Assembly (NCBI RefSeq): GCF_030845175.1
Contig: NZ_CP132542.1
Coordinates: forward strand, 124,001 to 188,000
DNA: 64,000 bases
DNA from: Coralliovum pocilloporae
Lineage (GTDB): Bacteria; Pseudomonadota; Alphaproteobacteria; Rhizobiales; Cohaesibacteraceae
Direction of reading: 5' to 3'
The notes beneath the pieces were generated by a model. That model was not told the origin of the DNA. It was given only the letters and a program-made list of their open reading frames with translations, and did not search any database. The position numbers and the translations under genes were made by a program. How positions within the stretch are numbered: position 1 is the first letter of the stretch; every line of letters begins with the position of its first letter. Of this stretch, positions 54,437 to 64,000 are shown one piece after another.

Positions 54437-54904
54437 ATGAACCGTTTCAGTTCCCTCCCCGTTTCATGGCTGCAGTCGGGCCACGCTTCAGAGCGGCTCG
54501 GGCAGTTCTACGATGCCGTGATGAGTGCGGGATCCGTTCTGACCCAGGAACACAATGCGGTCTTTTCCGACCTTTCCATCTGTGCGATGGACGCCAGGCT
54601 TGGGCAATCCCCCACCATTCTTTTTGTTGGCAGCCAATCCAGTCAGCGCTCTGTCTTCGGCGATGACTGGGCAGACGACCCCAGTCATCGAGGCAGAACC
54701 ACTGATAACAGGCTGGAAGAGGACGCCAGTGCTGGCTATGTGCTTGCCCAGACAGGCAGTCCCGTCTATCAGATCGCGGAAACACGTGTACACGGAACTC
54801 ATATGACCTATGAACGGCTGATCCTGCCGATCAGGCTTGATCACCGGAAGCCGCCGAGCCTGCTTGCGTATATGGGTTATGTTCTGCACCGTAGCGATCA
54901 ATGA
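54437..54904 (+). CDS. PAS-like domain hypothetical protein
   Basis: A 155-residue cytoplasmic protein. The segment from about 60 to 155 (SPTILFVGSQSSQRSVFGDDW ... YERLILPIRL) has the strand-and-final-helix pattern of small alphaproteobacterial PAS-like proteins, whose C-termini often read YERLLLPL. Ligand and partner are unknown. GAGG precedes the ATG at 54437. It overlaps the next, convergent gene by 74 bases. Confidence 0.55.
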   Translation: MNRFSSLPVSWLQSGHASERLGQFYDAVMSAGSVLTQEHNAVFSDLSICAMDARLGQSPTILFVGSQSSQRSVFGDDWADDPSHRGRTTDNRLEEDASAGYVLAQTGSPVYQIAETRVHGTHMTYERLILPIRLDHRKPPSLLAYMGYVLHRSDQ

Positions 54905-55562
54905 TCTCGGCCAGATAATACATGTTGGCCTTGTCCATCCAGACAAGCCAGTCTTCCGATGAAATCCCCTCTGGTTCAAGTTCCCAGTCGGTTCCATGCG
55001 GCACAGCATGTGTATAGCCGACACGAGAGTGAAACCCCACGTGAACGCCCTTGGTCGCCATCAGGCCATAGAGGTAGTCACAATCAAAATTAATGAGCGC
55101 CATGAGATAGCCAAGCTGCGCGATCTGCACGCTCACCGAACCGCCTCTTATGGAGCGGTCAATCCAGTAGTCACCATGATAAACAACCCGCCCTGTTATC
55201 TGGTCTGCGGCGATAGCGTGACGTTTGCCTATCCGGCCGCCATAAAGGCGCGGTTGCTGCTCATTCCAGTATTCCGACAGTGTCTTTCGTCCCAGGCAGT
55301 CCAGGCGCGCGGCCTGCACGCTGACACACTTCCCTTCCCCATCAAACGCGCCAATCCAAAACCCGTTGTCAGATGTAAAATCAAAAAACTTGTTATCCGC
55401 CTGCTGTGTCACCCGCTTTTCCGGCATGCACGACACAATGCGCTTCATATCCGCAAAAGAGTCTGACTCAACCAATGTTACCCCAGCAGATTCAATCGCG
55501 CTGTTCAGCTTCCCGATCGCCTTGGTCACAACAAGGCGGTTCTGTCTGTTGTCTGTACCCAT
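54831..55562 (-). CDS. hypothetical protein
   Basis: A 243-residue soluble protein of unknown family, with GFWIGAFDGEGKCVSVQAARLD and DYWIDRSIRGGSVSVQIAQLG as possible motifs. The ATG at 55562 has GGAGGG five bases ahead; the longer frame upstream is unsupported. Its 3' end overlaps the preceding rightward gene. No function inferred. Confidence 0.6.
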   Translation of the reverse strand: MGTDNRQNRLVVTKAIGKLNSAIESAGVTLVESDSFADMKRIVSCMPEKRVTQQADNKFFDFTSDNGFWIGAFDGEGKCVSVQAARLDCLGRKTLSEYWNEQQPRLYGGRIGKRHAIAADQITGRVVYHGDYWIDRSIRGGSVSVQIAQLGYLMALINFDCDYLYGLMATKGVHVGFHSRVGYTHAVPHGTDWELEPEGISSEDWLVWMDKANMYYLAEIIDRYGAEHNPYTQAGSAASGDQA

Positions 55563-55761
55563 GCTGCCCTCCAGATTGCGCAAACAATCTTGGACATACC
55601 ATTGATAAGTATGGGTTGAGAAACAGTATCGCTCTACCGTGCATTTTCTTATTGCAACCAAATACACGCGAAAGAGACCGGGTCGACTATTGAGTAACAC
55701 CCAGATCCTGAATCAGGCTCGACAAACAGCGCCAGCAACAGGAAGGCGAGAATAGAGCCGT

Positions 55762-56400
55762 TCAATATTCCGGATTGGATATCCAGGGTTCATAGACAAG
55801 CTGGACACTGGGTCTTTGCATCACAGCGTCCGCAATCCGTTTGACATTTGGAAAATCGGAAACAGGTGGATGGCCCTTTGAAGACCGCAACCATGTTGTC
55901 AGCATGAACAGATAGATATCAGCAGCACTGAACCGATCGCCCAGCAGCCATCGATTATCGCTGATCTGCTCATCAATAACCCGCCATGTCTCCGCAAGCC
56001 GCCGGTTACCACGCCTCTCGGCGCTCGGTTCATACTCTACCGCATCAGCAAAGCGATCCGGATAGTAGGTGAGCTGAAAGGCATTCTGAATCGAGTTCGA
56101 GAAATAGACCAGTGTCTGCAGATAAAGCGCACGCGCCGGGTCATTTATAGCCGGAGCAAGGCCCTTCTCCCCATGCCGGTCGCAGAGGAAAACGATTATG
56201 GCCGCCGCTTCATACATTGCGCCGTTCTCCCACTGAAGAACAGGCACCCATCCATTGGGATTGACGGCCAGTTGCGCTTCTGGACGGGGCTCACCCGGCT
56301 CGACGCTCGTCTGGAGCAGTTCATACGGCAGGTCCAGCTCTTCCAGTATCACCCGGATGCCCATGGAAGCACTTTTTTCCGCATAAAACAGCCTGTACAT
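55762..56400 (-). CDS. glutathione S-transferase family protein
   Basis: A 212-residue protein: thioredoxin-like N-terminal domain (YRLFYAEKSASMGIRVILEELDLPYEL; cis-Pro in NGWVPVL) and an all-helical C-terminal domain (LLGDRFSAADIYLFMLTTWL). A Ser after the first strand may be the GSH-activating residue. It detoxifies or reduces small electrophiles. It follows the desaturase gene by 11 bases and probably shares its mRNA. Confidence 0.9.
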   Translation of the reverse strand: MYRLFYAEKSASMGIRVILEELDLPYELLQTSVEPGEPRPEAQLAVNPNGWVPVLQWENGAMYEAAAIIVFLCDRHGEKGLAPAINDPARALYLQTLVYFSNSIQNAFQLTYYPDRFADAVEYEPSAERRGNRRLAETWRVIDEQISDNRWLLGDRFSAADIYLFMLTTWLRSSKGHPPVSDFPNVKRIADAVMQRPSVQLVYEPWISNPEY

Positions 56401-56411
56401 GCGTGCCTCGG

Positions 56412-57446
56412 CTACCGAACCAGAGCACGTGCCTGAGCAAAAGACAGAAGACGCTTGCCTTCTTCATCCCAGAGGTGAAGTCGGGCAGCAGAAATGCTTT
56501 CCCGAATTGTCAGCCTGTTTTCATTGGCGAGAACCGCATGGTCACGCAGGACTTCCGGCAAACGATAGAACGGTATGCGGCTGTAAAGATGGTGCACATG
56601 GTGAATGCCGATATTCGCACTAAGCCACTGCAGCACCGGGGGCAGCACATAGTGAGAACTGCCCTTGAGCGCCGCATCATGAAGCTGCCATTCTTCTTCT
56701 TCGTCCCAATGCGTGGTCTCGAACTGATGCTGCACATAGAACAGCCACACCCCTGCAGTGGCAGCCAGAAGCGTTGACGGCAGGAAAATCAGCAGGATTG
56801 GCATCAGACCACCGAAATAGAGAATAAGCCCCACAGCAACAAAAATAGCTGCATTGGTGCACATCGCACTGGTCCAGTATCTGGCACTGTCCATCAGGCC
56901 GAGCGGCAACCGGTTCTGAAAATAGAACAGATAACCAGGCCCCAGGCCAAACAGAACAATCGGATTCCGGTACAGCCGGTAAACCAGACGGTTGAACGGT
57001 GTCAGTTCACGATATTCAGCCACCGTCAGCGTATGGATGTCTCCCATACCGCGTCGACCAAGATTGCCGGAAGAGGAGTGATGGATCGCATGGGTACACC
57101 GCCAGACATCATAGGGTGTCAGCGTCAGCACTCCAATCACCCGGCCAAGCCAGTCGCTGACAGTGCGGTTCTGGAAGAACGCCCCATGTCCGCAATCATG
57201 CTGGATACAGAAAAGGCGCAAAAGAAAGGCCGCATTGACAACAGAAATCCCGAATGTCAGCCAGTAACTGACCGACAGCGACCACCAGGCAAGCCCCCAA
57301 AGAAGAAGAAACGGTCCCAGAGTAACAGCAAGCTCGAATGAACTGCGCCAGGTGCTCGCTTCCCGATATTCGGAAAGAACCTTGACCCACTCTCTTCCAG
57401 TGCGCGTTTCAGGCAGCTGCCCGGAAGCTTCGGATTGTTCGACCAT
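56412..57446 (-). CDS. fatty acid desaturase
   Basis: A 344-residue membrane diiron desaturase. The three His boxes are HDCGHGAFF, HAIHHSSSG and HHVHHLYS, all intact, with two pairs of membrane helices (about 37-75 and 190-230). Resembles DesA-like delta-9/delta-12 enzymes and would introduce a double bond in membrane acyl chains. ATG at 57446 with AAGGG ahead. Partner GST downstream. Confidence 0.92.
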   Translation of the reverse strand: MVEQSEASGQLPETRTGREWVKVLSEYREASTWRSSFELAVTLGPFLLLWGLAWWSLSVSYWLTFGISVVNAAFLLRLFCIQHDCGHGAFFQNRTVSDWLGRVIGVLTLTPYDVWRCTHAIHHSSSGNLGRRGMGDIHTLTVAEYRELTPFNRLVYRLYRNPIVLFGLGPGYLFYFQNRLPLGLMDSARYWTSAMCTNAAIFVAVGLILYFGGLMPILLIFLPSTLLAATAGVWLFYVQHQFETTHWDEEEEWQLHDAALKGSSHYVLPPVLQWLSANIGIHHVHHLYSRIPFYRLPEVLRDHAVLANENRLTIRESISAARLHLWDEEGKRLLSFAQARALVR

Positions 57447-57925
57447 GCAAATGCCCTTTTCTGAGTTCGTGGACAGGGTTCTTATATGATTGCCGGTCTG
57501 TTGGAAAGATAAGTTCTTTAAAGCAATCGTGATACTGTTTTATCGGCGGATTCGTAACGGATTACCAGCACCTGATTGCGGAACTCCATGTAAGCGGTCT
57601 TCACGGAAACAGGTCATTCACCGCTACACCTCCACGAACACAACACGATGTCAAGGCATGGCTTCCCCGACATCATGCCAACCTCTTTCCATCGCCTGCT
57701 GAGAGGATGACGAATACACGGCGAGCCACCTCTCTATAAGAGTCCTGCTGTCATCGCTGGAAAGATAGACGCAGGGCCAATTCTGGACCATAGGCTCCGA
57801 ATTGGGATGTCATCGGTCAGACAGGATCAGAAGATCGACACAAAACGGGATACTGCCCTGCTCAAGCCGGGCTGGAAAACAGCCCCGCCCTTCGGGTCTG
57901 CGGGAGTAATCTATGGGTCTGAATC
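57447..57925. other. intergenic region before the autotransporter
   Basis: About 480 bases without a supported gene. A weak hairpin GGGCTG/CAGCCC at 57869-57885 lies 41 bases past the autotransporter stop; it may help termination of that leftward gene. Confidence 0.4.
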
Positions 57926-60900
57926 CTAGAACGGCACGTTGACACTCAGAGACCCGCCATAGGCCTCAAAGTCACGAACACCGATACCATCATAGAAGCC
58001 CTCTCCCGTAACTCTGATGTTATTGGTTGAGAACAAAACAGCCGCCCCGGCTTCAATTCGAGCCCGTACGGAATCTGAAGATGATGTCAAGGAAGCGGTC
58101 GTCGCTGTGTCATCGCGTAATTCGTTAAAGTCATAGATACCTGACAACGACATGAAGAGAGACATGATGTAATCATCTTCTCCCTGAATGTCATAGGACA
58201 CCCTGGGGCCGAACTCCAGACGACCAAGGTCAAAGTCCTGACTGGGGATCAAATTCCCCAGCGTATCGGTATAGGATTCCTGTTCTTCCCAGAAATAGGT
58301 GACCTTCAGGAATGGATTGACGTTCAACGGCCCCATATCAAAGTCGCCTGTCAGGCCGCCCTGAATCAGAACCCGCTGTGTATCGAAGTCATCCGAGAAC
58401 AACCCCAGAGCATTGACCTGATTGTAGGATTGCCCATAGGTCGCACGGCCATCCAGATAGAGATTGTCATGCAGTCGTACAACTGCATATGGCCCGACCA
58501 TCCAACCAATGCCATCGGCAGAGGTATTGGCCACAGTATTCTCTTCATCAGAAATATCGAGCTGCCCCATAAGCCCGATCAAGGCATCATCCCGGAACCG
58601 GTAATCAACACCGGCAAAGAAAATCCCGTTCTCGCTCTCGCTGCTGCCATTCTCAACCGCTGCATAAGTGCCCTTGGCCCAGAAGTCGAAACCGGACTGA
58701 ACCGCCCCACCCTGTTTTCCGTCAACCTGCCCCTCATCAAAGGCAAGCGTTGCAAAGGTCTCTTCCAGGTCGCGTGTTTCCTGCGAGAAGGCAGAATGTC
58801 TGCGAGCAGCGTCTTTCGCCTCCAGCTCATCAAAAGCCGAAAAGCGGTCAACGAGCTGGCTTGTCCCTTCTGGAGCGTTTTCACTCCGCTCCCCAAGAGA
58901 GGATATCTTGTTGACGAAGGCCCTGTAGCTGAACTCAAAACTGGCTGATTTGTTCTGTGAACTGATATCAAAGGCAAAACTGTTGAAATTGTTCTGGCGC
59001 CCGAAAGCTCCACCCTTGAGCCGGTCAACCAAGTCAGGTTGCTCTGAGACAATCCTGTCCGCTCTGTTGGTGACAAAAGACGCAATCACTTCCTGGGTTT
59101 TGGTGATATCTGCCGATGAATCGCGCGTATTGGTCAGAGAGAATGTGACATCAGTCACTCCTGCGGCTTGCGCTGTGACCATATAGGGTTCAAACGCACT
59201 TCCTCCGAGAAAGTTCGACACAACAGAGTTGGCTGTCATAATCGAGCTTGTCGCCTCACCATTGGCATCTGTGGTTACGGTCTCGGTATTGGTCCCTGTC
59301 GATGCAAATGTCAGCGAGGCTCCACTGGCAGGCGCTGTAAACGTGACCGCCTCGTTGGCAACACCATTGCCGCTGGCATCCGTCAATGTGGCCACCAGAC
59401 GGCTGCCAAAGGCTGTATTGATTTCGGTAATCTGCCCAGACCCGGAGGTTGCTGCCAGCGCTGCCGGAACGCCCAATGCCGCCCCGGAGGCCGTGATGTT
59501 ATACGGGTTCTCATCAGCATCACTGTTAGCGAAGTTAAACGCGAAGCTGAACGCCCCTGCAGCAGTCGGCGTATAGTTCACAACGAGCGTTGTTGTACCG
59601 CCACCCGGCGTTACGCTGACAGCGCCGAGGGTCATGCTATTCACGGTCACATTCGATGTGGACGTCACATTGCCACCCACAGTGGGAGGCGTAACACTGA
59701 GCGCAGACGTCCCGGTATTTGTGATTGTGTAGGTAACAGTCGACGCAGAGCCAGCCGCCGGTGTCGAGGTGAAGGTGTCCGTTCCACCATCGGCCACAGC
59801 GCCACCCTCAGAAGACGACACCTCTATCTCAGGTGTACCACTCGCATTGCCACTTGCAGTAATGTTGAACGGATTCTCATCAGCATCACCATTGGCAAAG
59901 TCAAACGCGAAGCTGAACGCCCCTGAATTGGTCGGCGTATAATTCACAACAAGTGTCGTGGTCCCACCACCAGGAGCGACACTTGTCGAACCGAGTGTCA
60001 GGCTGTTCACGACAACATTGGTTGTCGCGGAGACGTTGCTGCCAACGGTAGGCGCGGTCACAGAGAGAGCGGACGTGCCGGAATTGGTAATCGTGTAGGT
60101 GACTGTACCTGCCACACCGGCAACAGGGGTAGACGTGAAGGCATCCGTCCCACCATCTGCAACAGCACCACCCTCAGAAGACGAAACCTCTATCTCCGGA
60201 GCACCTGTCGCTATACCGCTGGCCGTGATGTTATACGGGTTCTCGTCACCATCACCATTGGCAAAATTAAACGCGAAGCTGAACGCGCCAGCAGCGGTTG
60301 GCGTGTAGTTCACAACAAGCGTTGTCGTACCGCCACCTGGCGCTACGCTGACAGCGCCGAGTGTCATGGCATTCACGGTCACATTCGATGTGGACGTTAC
60401 ATTGCCACCCACAGTGGGAGGCGTAACACTGAGCGCAGACGTCCCGGTATTCGTGATTGTGTAGGTCACAATCGCCGGGGAGCCAGCCGCAGGTGTCGAA
60501 GTGAAGGTGTCCGTTCCACCATCAGCGACAGCACCACCCTCAGAAGACGAAACCTCTATCTCTGGAGTACCTGTCGCGGTGCCGCTGGCTGTGATGTTGT
60601 ACGGATTCTCGTCACCATCACCATTGGCGAAATTGAAATCAAAACTGAATGCGCCAGCAGCCGTTGGCGTATAGTTCACAACAAGCGTTGTCGTGCCGCC
60701 ACCAGGAGCCACGCTGACAGCGCCGAGTGTCATGGCATTCACGGTCACATTGGATGTGGAGGTCACATTGCCCCCAACAGTCGGTGGCGTAACACTGAGC
60801 GCAGACGTCCCGGTATTCGTGATTGTGTAAGTCACAATCGCCGGGGAGCCCGCTGCAGGTGTCGAGGTGAAAGTATCCGTTCCACCATCAGCAACCGCAC

Positions 60901-63244
60901 CGCCCTCGGAAGACGATACTTCAATCTCAGGCGGGCCGACTGCCGTACCACTGGCTGTGATATTATACGGGTTCTCATCACCATCACCATTGGCGAAGTT
61001 GAACGCGAAGCTGAAAGCGCCTGCAGCAGTCGGGGTATAGTTCACAACGAGTGTTGTCGTCCCCCCTGCCGGAGCAACGCTCACGGCACCCAACGTCATG
61101 GCATTAACCGTCACATTCGACGTCGACGTCACATTGCCCCCAACAGTCGGTGGCGTGATGGACAAGGCGGACGTCCCGGTATTTGTGATTGTGTAGGTAA
61201 CGATTGCTGGAGAGCCAGAGACAGGTGACGACGTAAAAGTGTCTGTCCCACCATCCGCAACAGCACCACCCTCAGAAGACAAAACCGCAATCTCCGGAGT
61301 GCCCGTCGCAGTACCACTCGCTGTGATGTTGTACGGGTTCTCGTCACTATCACCATTGGCGAAGTTGAAATCGAAGCTGAACGCGCCTGCAACAGTCGGC
61401 GTATAATTCACAACGAGCGTGGTCGTTCCACCGCCGGGTGCAACACTCACGGCACCCAACGTCATACTATTCACTGTCACATTCGACGTTGATGTCACAT
61501 TGCCCCCAACAGTTGGAGGCGTAACACTGAGCGCAGACGTCCCTGTATTTGTGATTGTGTAGGTCACAATCGCCGGGGAACCTGCTGCAGGTGTCGAGGT
61601 GAAGGTATCTGTTCCACCATCGGCGACAGCACCACCACTTTCTGACGAGGAAACCGCAATCTCCGGGGTGCCCGTCGCAGTACCGCTTGCCGTGATATTG
61701 TACGGGTTCTCATCACTATCACCATTGGCGAAGTTAAACGCGAAGCTGAATGCCCCGGCAACGGTCGGCGTGTAGTTGACGACGAGTGTGGTCGTTCCTC
61801 CCGGGGCAACACTCACGGCACCCAACGTCATACTGTTCACCGTCACATTCGACGTCGACGTCACATTACCCCCAACAGTCGGAGGCGTAACAGACAGAGC
61901 AGATGCGCCCGTATTCGAAATCGTATAGGTCACAATCGCCGGGGAGCCAGCCGCCGGGGTTGATGTGAAGGTGTCCGTTCCACCATCCGCAACAGCACCA
62001 CCCTCAGAAGAGGAAACCGCAATCTCCGGCGGACCGACTGCCGTACCGCTGGCGGTGATATTGTAAGGGTTCTCGTCCGCATCACCATTGGCGAAGTTAA
62101 ACGCGAAGCTGAACGCCCCTGCAGCAGTCGGCGTATAATTGACGACAAGTGTTGTCGTGCCACCCGGGGCGACACTGACAGCACCCAACGTCATGGCATT
62201 AACAGTAACGTTTGACGTCGATGTCACATTGCTTCCCACAGTGGGAGGCGTAACAGACAGTGCAAACGTCCCGGTATTCTCAATTGTATAGGTTACAATT
62301 GCGGGGGAACCCGCAACGGGAGACGATGCAAAACTGTCCGTTCCCCCGTCCGCAACAGCACCGCCGCTTTCAGAGGACGACACGGCAATTTCAGGCGCAA
62401 CACCAGTACCGGATACCAGAATATCGTAAGGATTCTCATCTGAATCATCATTCGTGATGTCCAGCTCAAATGAGAAGGCACCCGTGGCTGTCGGCGTATA
62501 GGTCACATCAAAGGTCTGGGGTCCGCCACCCGATGCAATACTAAAACTCGTCGAGGAAATCGTCGGACTGCCCGTGATGTTCGACAGATTGCTCGCGACA
62601 ATATTGGTCACATTCAGCGTCGCTGAACCGGAATTGGTGACCGTGTAGGTTACCGTCTTGGCCGTACTGATGGGCTCATCACCCTGGGCATCGGTTCCAC
62701 CATCCAGAACAACACCACCGCTTTCGGAAGATGACACTTCAATCTCGGGAGCCAGGACACCAACCGCGCCCTGGCCGGTGCCTGTATTAAACGTGTAAGT
62801 AAAACTGAATGGCGTACCGCCATGGGTACCGGAAACCGTACATCCACCACTACAGTCGATCGTTGTACCATCACCATTGTTATCAATAGAGCTACCACCA
62901 TTCACCTGATAGACAAGATCGCGGGCATCGGCTGGCCCCTCTTGAATTTCAAAGGTGGTTGAACCTGTTCCATCAGCAGGCTGTATTAAAATAAAGTCGT
63001 TATTCTGCTGCGAAACAGGTAAGGAATTCGTGTCGGTACAATTGTCGGCCGTCAGATCAAGCCCGGCCTGAATAGGGAATGGTGTGACATCCAAAGCCGG
63101 GCACATCGTAAAGGATGCTTCCGCCTGATTTGGCATGGCCGTCCAGAACAGAACACTCAGCATTGACCCAAAGACAAGTTGAAAAACGGCAAGAGACCGA
63201 ATGGTCCATCGCCATCCTGCTGATCGATCAGATCCGATAATCAT
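57926..63244 (-). CDS. choice-of-anchor-D repeat autotransporter
   Basis: A 1,772-residue surface protein. It begins with an extended signal region (hydrophobic residues about 15-33), then a short domain. Nine tandem choice-of-anchor-D repeats of about 121 residues follow; eight are nearly identical, each starting PEI(A/E)VSSSE and ending ENPYNITASGTA. Next are a Big_1-like Ig domain (LVATLTDASGNGVANEAVTFTAP), a linker, and an autotransporter beta-barrel (about the last 260 residues, ending LSVNVPF with a terminal Phe). So the passenger is exported to the surface. The ATG at 63244 has GGGGTGG ahead. Role: adhesin or stalk; not proven. Confidence 0.85.
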   Translation of the reverse strand: MIIGSDRSAGWRWTIRSLAVFQLVFGSMLSVLFWTAMPNQAEASFTMCPALDVTPFPIQAGLDLTADNCTDTNSLPVSQQNNDFILIQPADGTGSTTFEIQEGPADARDLVYQVNGGSSIDNNGDGTTIDCSGGCTVSGTHGGTPFSFTYTFNTGTGQGAVGVLAPEIEVSSSESGGVVLDGGTDAQGDEPISTAKTVTYTVTNSGSATLNVTNIVASNLSNITGSPTISSTSFSIASGGGPQTFDVTYTPTATGAFSFELDITNDDSDENPYDILVSGTGVAPEIAVSSSESGGAVADGGTDSFASSPVAGSPAIVTYTIENTGTFALSVTPPTVGSNVTSTSNVTVNAMTLGAVSVAPGGTTTLVVNYTPTAAGAFSFAFNFANGDADENPYNITASGTAVGPPEIAVSSSEGGAVADGGTDTFTSTPAAGSPAIVTYTISNTGASALSVTPPTVGGNVTSTSNVTVNSMTLGAVSVAPGGTTTLVVNYTPTVAGAFSFAFNFANGDSDENPYNITASGTATGTPEIAVSSSESGGAVADGGTDTFTSTPAAGSPAIVTYTITNTGTSALSVTPPTVGGNVTSTSNVTVNSMTLGAVSVAPGGGTTTLVVNYTPTVAGAFSFDFNFANGDSDENPYNITASGTATGTPEIAVLSSEGGAVADGGTDTFTSSPVSGSPAIVTYTITNTGTSALSITPPTVGGNVTSTSNVTVNAMTLGAVSVAPAGGTTTLVVNYTPTAAGAFSFAFNFANGDGDENPYNITASGTAVGPPEIEVSSSEGGAVADGGTDTFTSTPAAGSPAIVTYTITNTGTSALSVTPPTVGGNVTSTSNVTVNAMTLGAVSVAPGGGTTTLVVNYTPTAAGAFSFDFNFANGDGDENPYNITASGTATGTPEIEVSSSEGGAVADGGTDTFTSTPAAGSPAIVTYTITNTGTSALSVTPPTVGGNVTSTSNVTVNAMTLGAVSVAPGGGTTTLVVNYTPTAAGAFSFAFNFANGDGDENPYNITASGIATGAPEIEVSSSEGGAVADGGTDAFTSTPVAGVAGTVTYTITNSGTSALSVTAPTVGSNVSATTNVVVNSLTLGSTSVAPGGGTTTLVVNYTPTNSGAFSFAFDFANGDADENPFNITASGNASGTPEIEVSSSEGGAVADGGTDTFTSTPAAGSASTVTYTITNTGTSALSVTPPTVGGNVTSTSNVTVNSMTLGAVSVTPGGGTTTLVVNYTPTAAGAFSFAFNFANSDADENPYNITASGAALGVPAALAATSGSGQITEINTAFGSRLVATLTDASGNGVANEAVTFTAPASGASLTFASTGTNTETVTTDANGEATSSIMTANSVVSNFLGGSAFEPYMVTAQAAGVTDVTFSLTNTRDSSADITKTQEVIASFVTNRADRIVSEQPDLVDRLKGGAFGRQNNFNSFAFDISSQNKSASFEFSYRAFVNKISSLGERSENAPEGTSQLVDRFSAFDELEAKDAARRHSAFSQETRDLEETFATLAFDEGQVDGKQGGAVQSGFDFWAKGTYAAVENGSSESENGIFFAGVDYRFRDDALIGLMGQLDISDEENTVANTSADGIGWMVGPYAVVRLHDNLYLDGRATYGQSYNQVNALGLFSDDFDTQRVLIQGGLTGDFDMGPLNVNPFLKVTYFWEEQESYTDTLGNLIPSQDFDLGRLEFGPRVSYDIQGEDDYIMSLFMSLSGIYDFNELRDDTATTASLTSSSDSVRARIEAGAAVLFSTNNIRVTGEGFYDGIGVRDFEAYGGSLSVNVPF
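59466..62780. repeat. tandem DNA repeats of about 363 bp in the autotransporter gene
   Basis: Nine in-frame repeats, eight highly alike, spaced about 363 bases (for example, related starts near 59822, 60190, 60552 and 60921). They encode the choice-of-anchor-D units. Such near-identity invites recombination, so the copy number may vary between strains and short-read assemblies may collapse it. Confidence 0.85.
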
Positions 63245-63836
63245 GTATGCCACCCCTGTGGGTGCAATCGTGTCGTCGCACCTCATAAGTTTGCTTCTGC
63301 CGATCGTTCTAAGAACCCTTTCAAATCAACCGAAACGAGAAACAACTAATACGAGCGAAGCAATTGACGCAACCTAATTGATTACCACCTTGTTAATTTT
63401 TTCAGGGAGTCCATCGAAAAAGTGGCATTTGTGCAACACAACTCTAAGATTCATTTTCGCCAGAGAGAACTCATAGCTCAAAATACCCGTTATAGACAGA
63501 TTGCAAGCTTTTCCAGATAAGAATCGCCTAACGATTAAAAATCACCACAAAAATCAATCAAACAAAAATCAATCAAAAATTGAAATTTTTCTATAAAAAA
63601 CAATAAGAGAAACTGATCTCCTGCCATCATTGAGCTCACCTAAAAAGCGATCACTCAAATCATACGACACCTTTAAATCGATTTTTTAGGTTGCACACCA
63701 TAATTATACCGTGCAAAAATTACCCTCAATTGGTGAAAAATTACATTCATCACCCAGGAATTGACGATGTATAGATGCTGGTTTCCAGATATTCCGCCAG
63801 CTGTGTAAGCCTGACTTCAGAGCATCGGAGATTTTA
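63245..63836. other. AT-rich intergenic region
   Basis: No supported gene. It contains a perfect tandem repeat of CAAAAATCAATCAAA (63548-63562, 63563-63577) and then an AAAATT/AAATTTT palindrome (about 63575-63590). Promoters for both flanking genes should lie here. Confidence 0.5.
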
Positions 63837-64000
63837 ATGTCAGAGCCGTTTCTTGCCGAAATACGAATGGTCGGGTTCAACTTCGCACCGCGAGGATGGG
63901 CATTCCTTGATGGCCAAATCCTTCCAATCAACCAGAACCAATCGCTCTATTCCCTACTTGGAACCAATTACGGAGGCGATGGCAGAACGAGTTTCGCTCT
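63837..64000 (+). CDS. phage-tail-collar (MdpB-like) protein, N-terminal part (cut by window edge)
   Basis: A frame from ATG 63837 to the window edge with GGAG six bases ahead. MSEPFLAEIRMVGFNFAPRG begins the typical tail-collar/microcystin-dependent-protein family, followed by GWAFLDGQILPINQNQSLYS and LGTNYGGDGRT, the conserved motifs. The family is found in phage tail fibres and in chromosomal copies of unclear role, often in small arrays of paralogues. Confidence 0.85.
   Translation, partial: MSEPFLAEIRMVGFNFAPRGWAFLDGQILPINQNQSLYSLLGTNYGGDGRTSFA

Noticed and set aside
63704-63931. Leftward 75-codon frame at the right edge
   Set aside because: It overlaps the start of the collar-protein gene antisense and has no family signal or ribosome site.

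Overview
The window looks like the chromosome of an alphaproteobacterium, probably marine or host-associated. This rests on gene families, not on a species match: pyrrolysine-free MttB-type methyltransferases, an Aap-type general amino-acid transporter, tungstate TupABC, a type II-C Cas9 locus whose repeat resembles alphaproteobacterial ones, and Rhodobacter-like coding style in the middle third.

Left third (1-27,430), core-like. A one-carbon/amino-acid region holds an MttB-family methyltransferase, the threonine-to-glycine pair tdh/kbl, an XRE-cupin regulator, a complete peptide-type ABC importer (Tat-exported binding protein, two permeases, one double ATPase), a GntR/FCD regulator, a DadA/glycine-oxidase-like flavoenzyme and an acyl-CoA dehydrogenase. 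Next come tupBCA with a divergent HTH-plus-binding-protein regulator and what look like matching operators, a second MttB paralogue, a GGDEF protein, and a DUF4212 / sodium-solute symporter / cNMP-CBS-DUF294 / membrane DnaQ-exonuclease set of the kind found in acetate-uptake loci.

Middle (27,976-48,600), a genomic island. It starts at tRNA-Ser(GCU), next to a decayed large serine recombinase, and ends in an IS21 end fragment and an HlyD scrap. Its cargo is one coherent catabolic set: an Aap amino-acid importer whose ATPase gene lies about 14 kb from the other subunits, a flavin amine oxidase, HyuA/HyuB hydantoinase (oxoprolinase family), SDR, acyl-CoA synthetase, RidA, rhodanese, IclR regulator, molybdopterin sulfoxide reductase, a cystathionine-beta-lyase-like C-S lyase, a glyoxalase-like protein and an ETHE1/Blh-type metallo-hydrolase. 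Two divergent promoters carry a 39-bp motif with 33 identical bases, so the set is probably one IclR regulon. I infer that it takes up and degrades an oxidised or cyclised sulfur-containing amino acid.

Right (48,610-54,000), a type II-C CRISPR locus: cas9-cas1-cas2, a tracrRNA upstream of cas9 with a terminator, and only one 36-bp repeat left beside cas2. The tracrRNA pairs along the whole repeat, which fixes repeat length and orientation. The array seems to have been lost at the island/IS21 junction.

Far right (54,170-64,000): three small proteins of unknown role, a GST-desaturase pair, a 1,772-residue repeat-rich autotransporter with nine choice-of-anchor-D repeats, and the start of a phage-tail-collar (MdpB-like) gene cut by the window edge.
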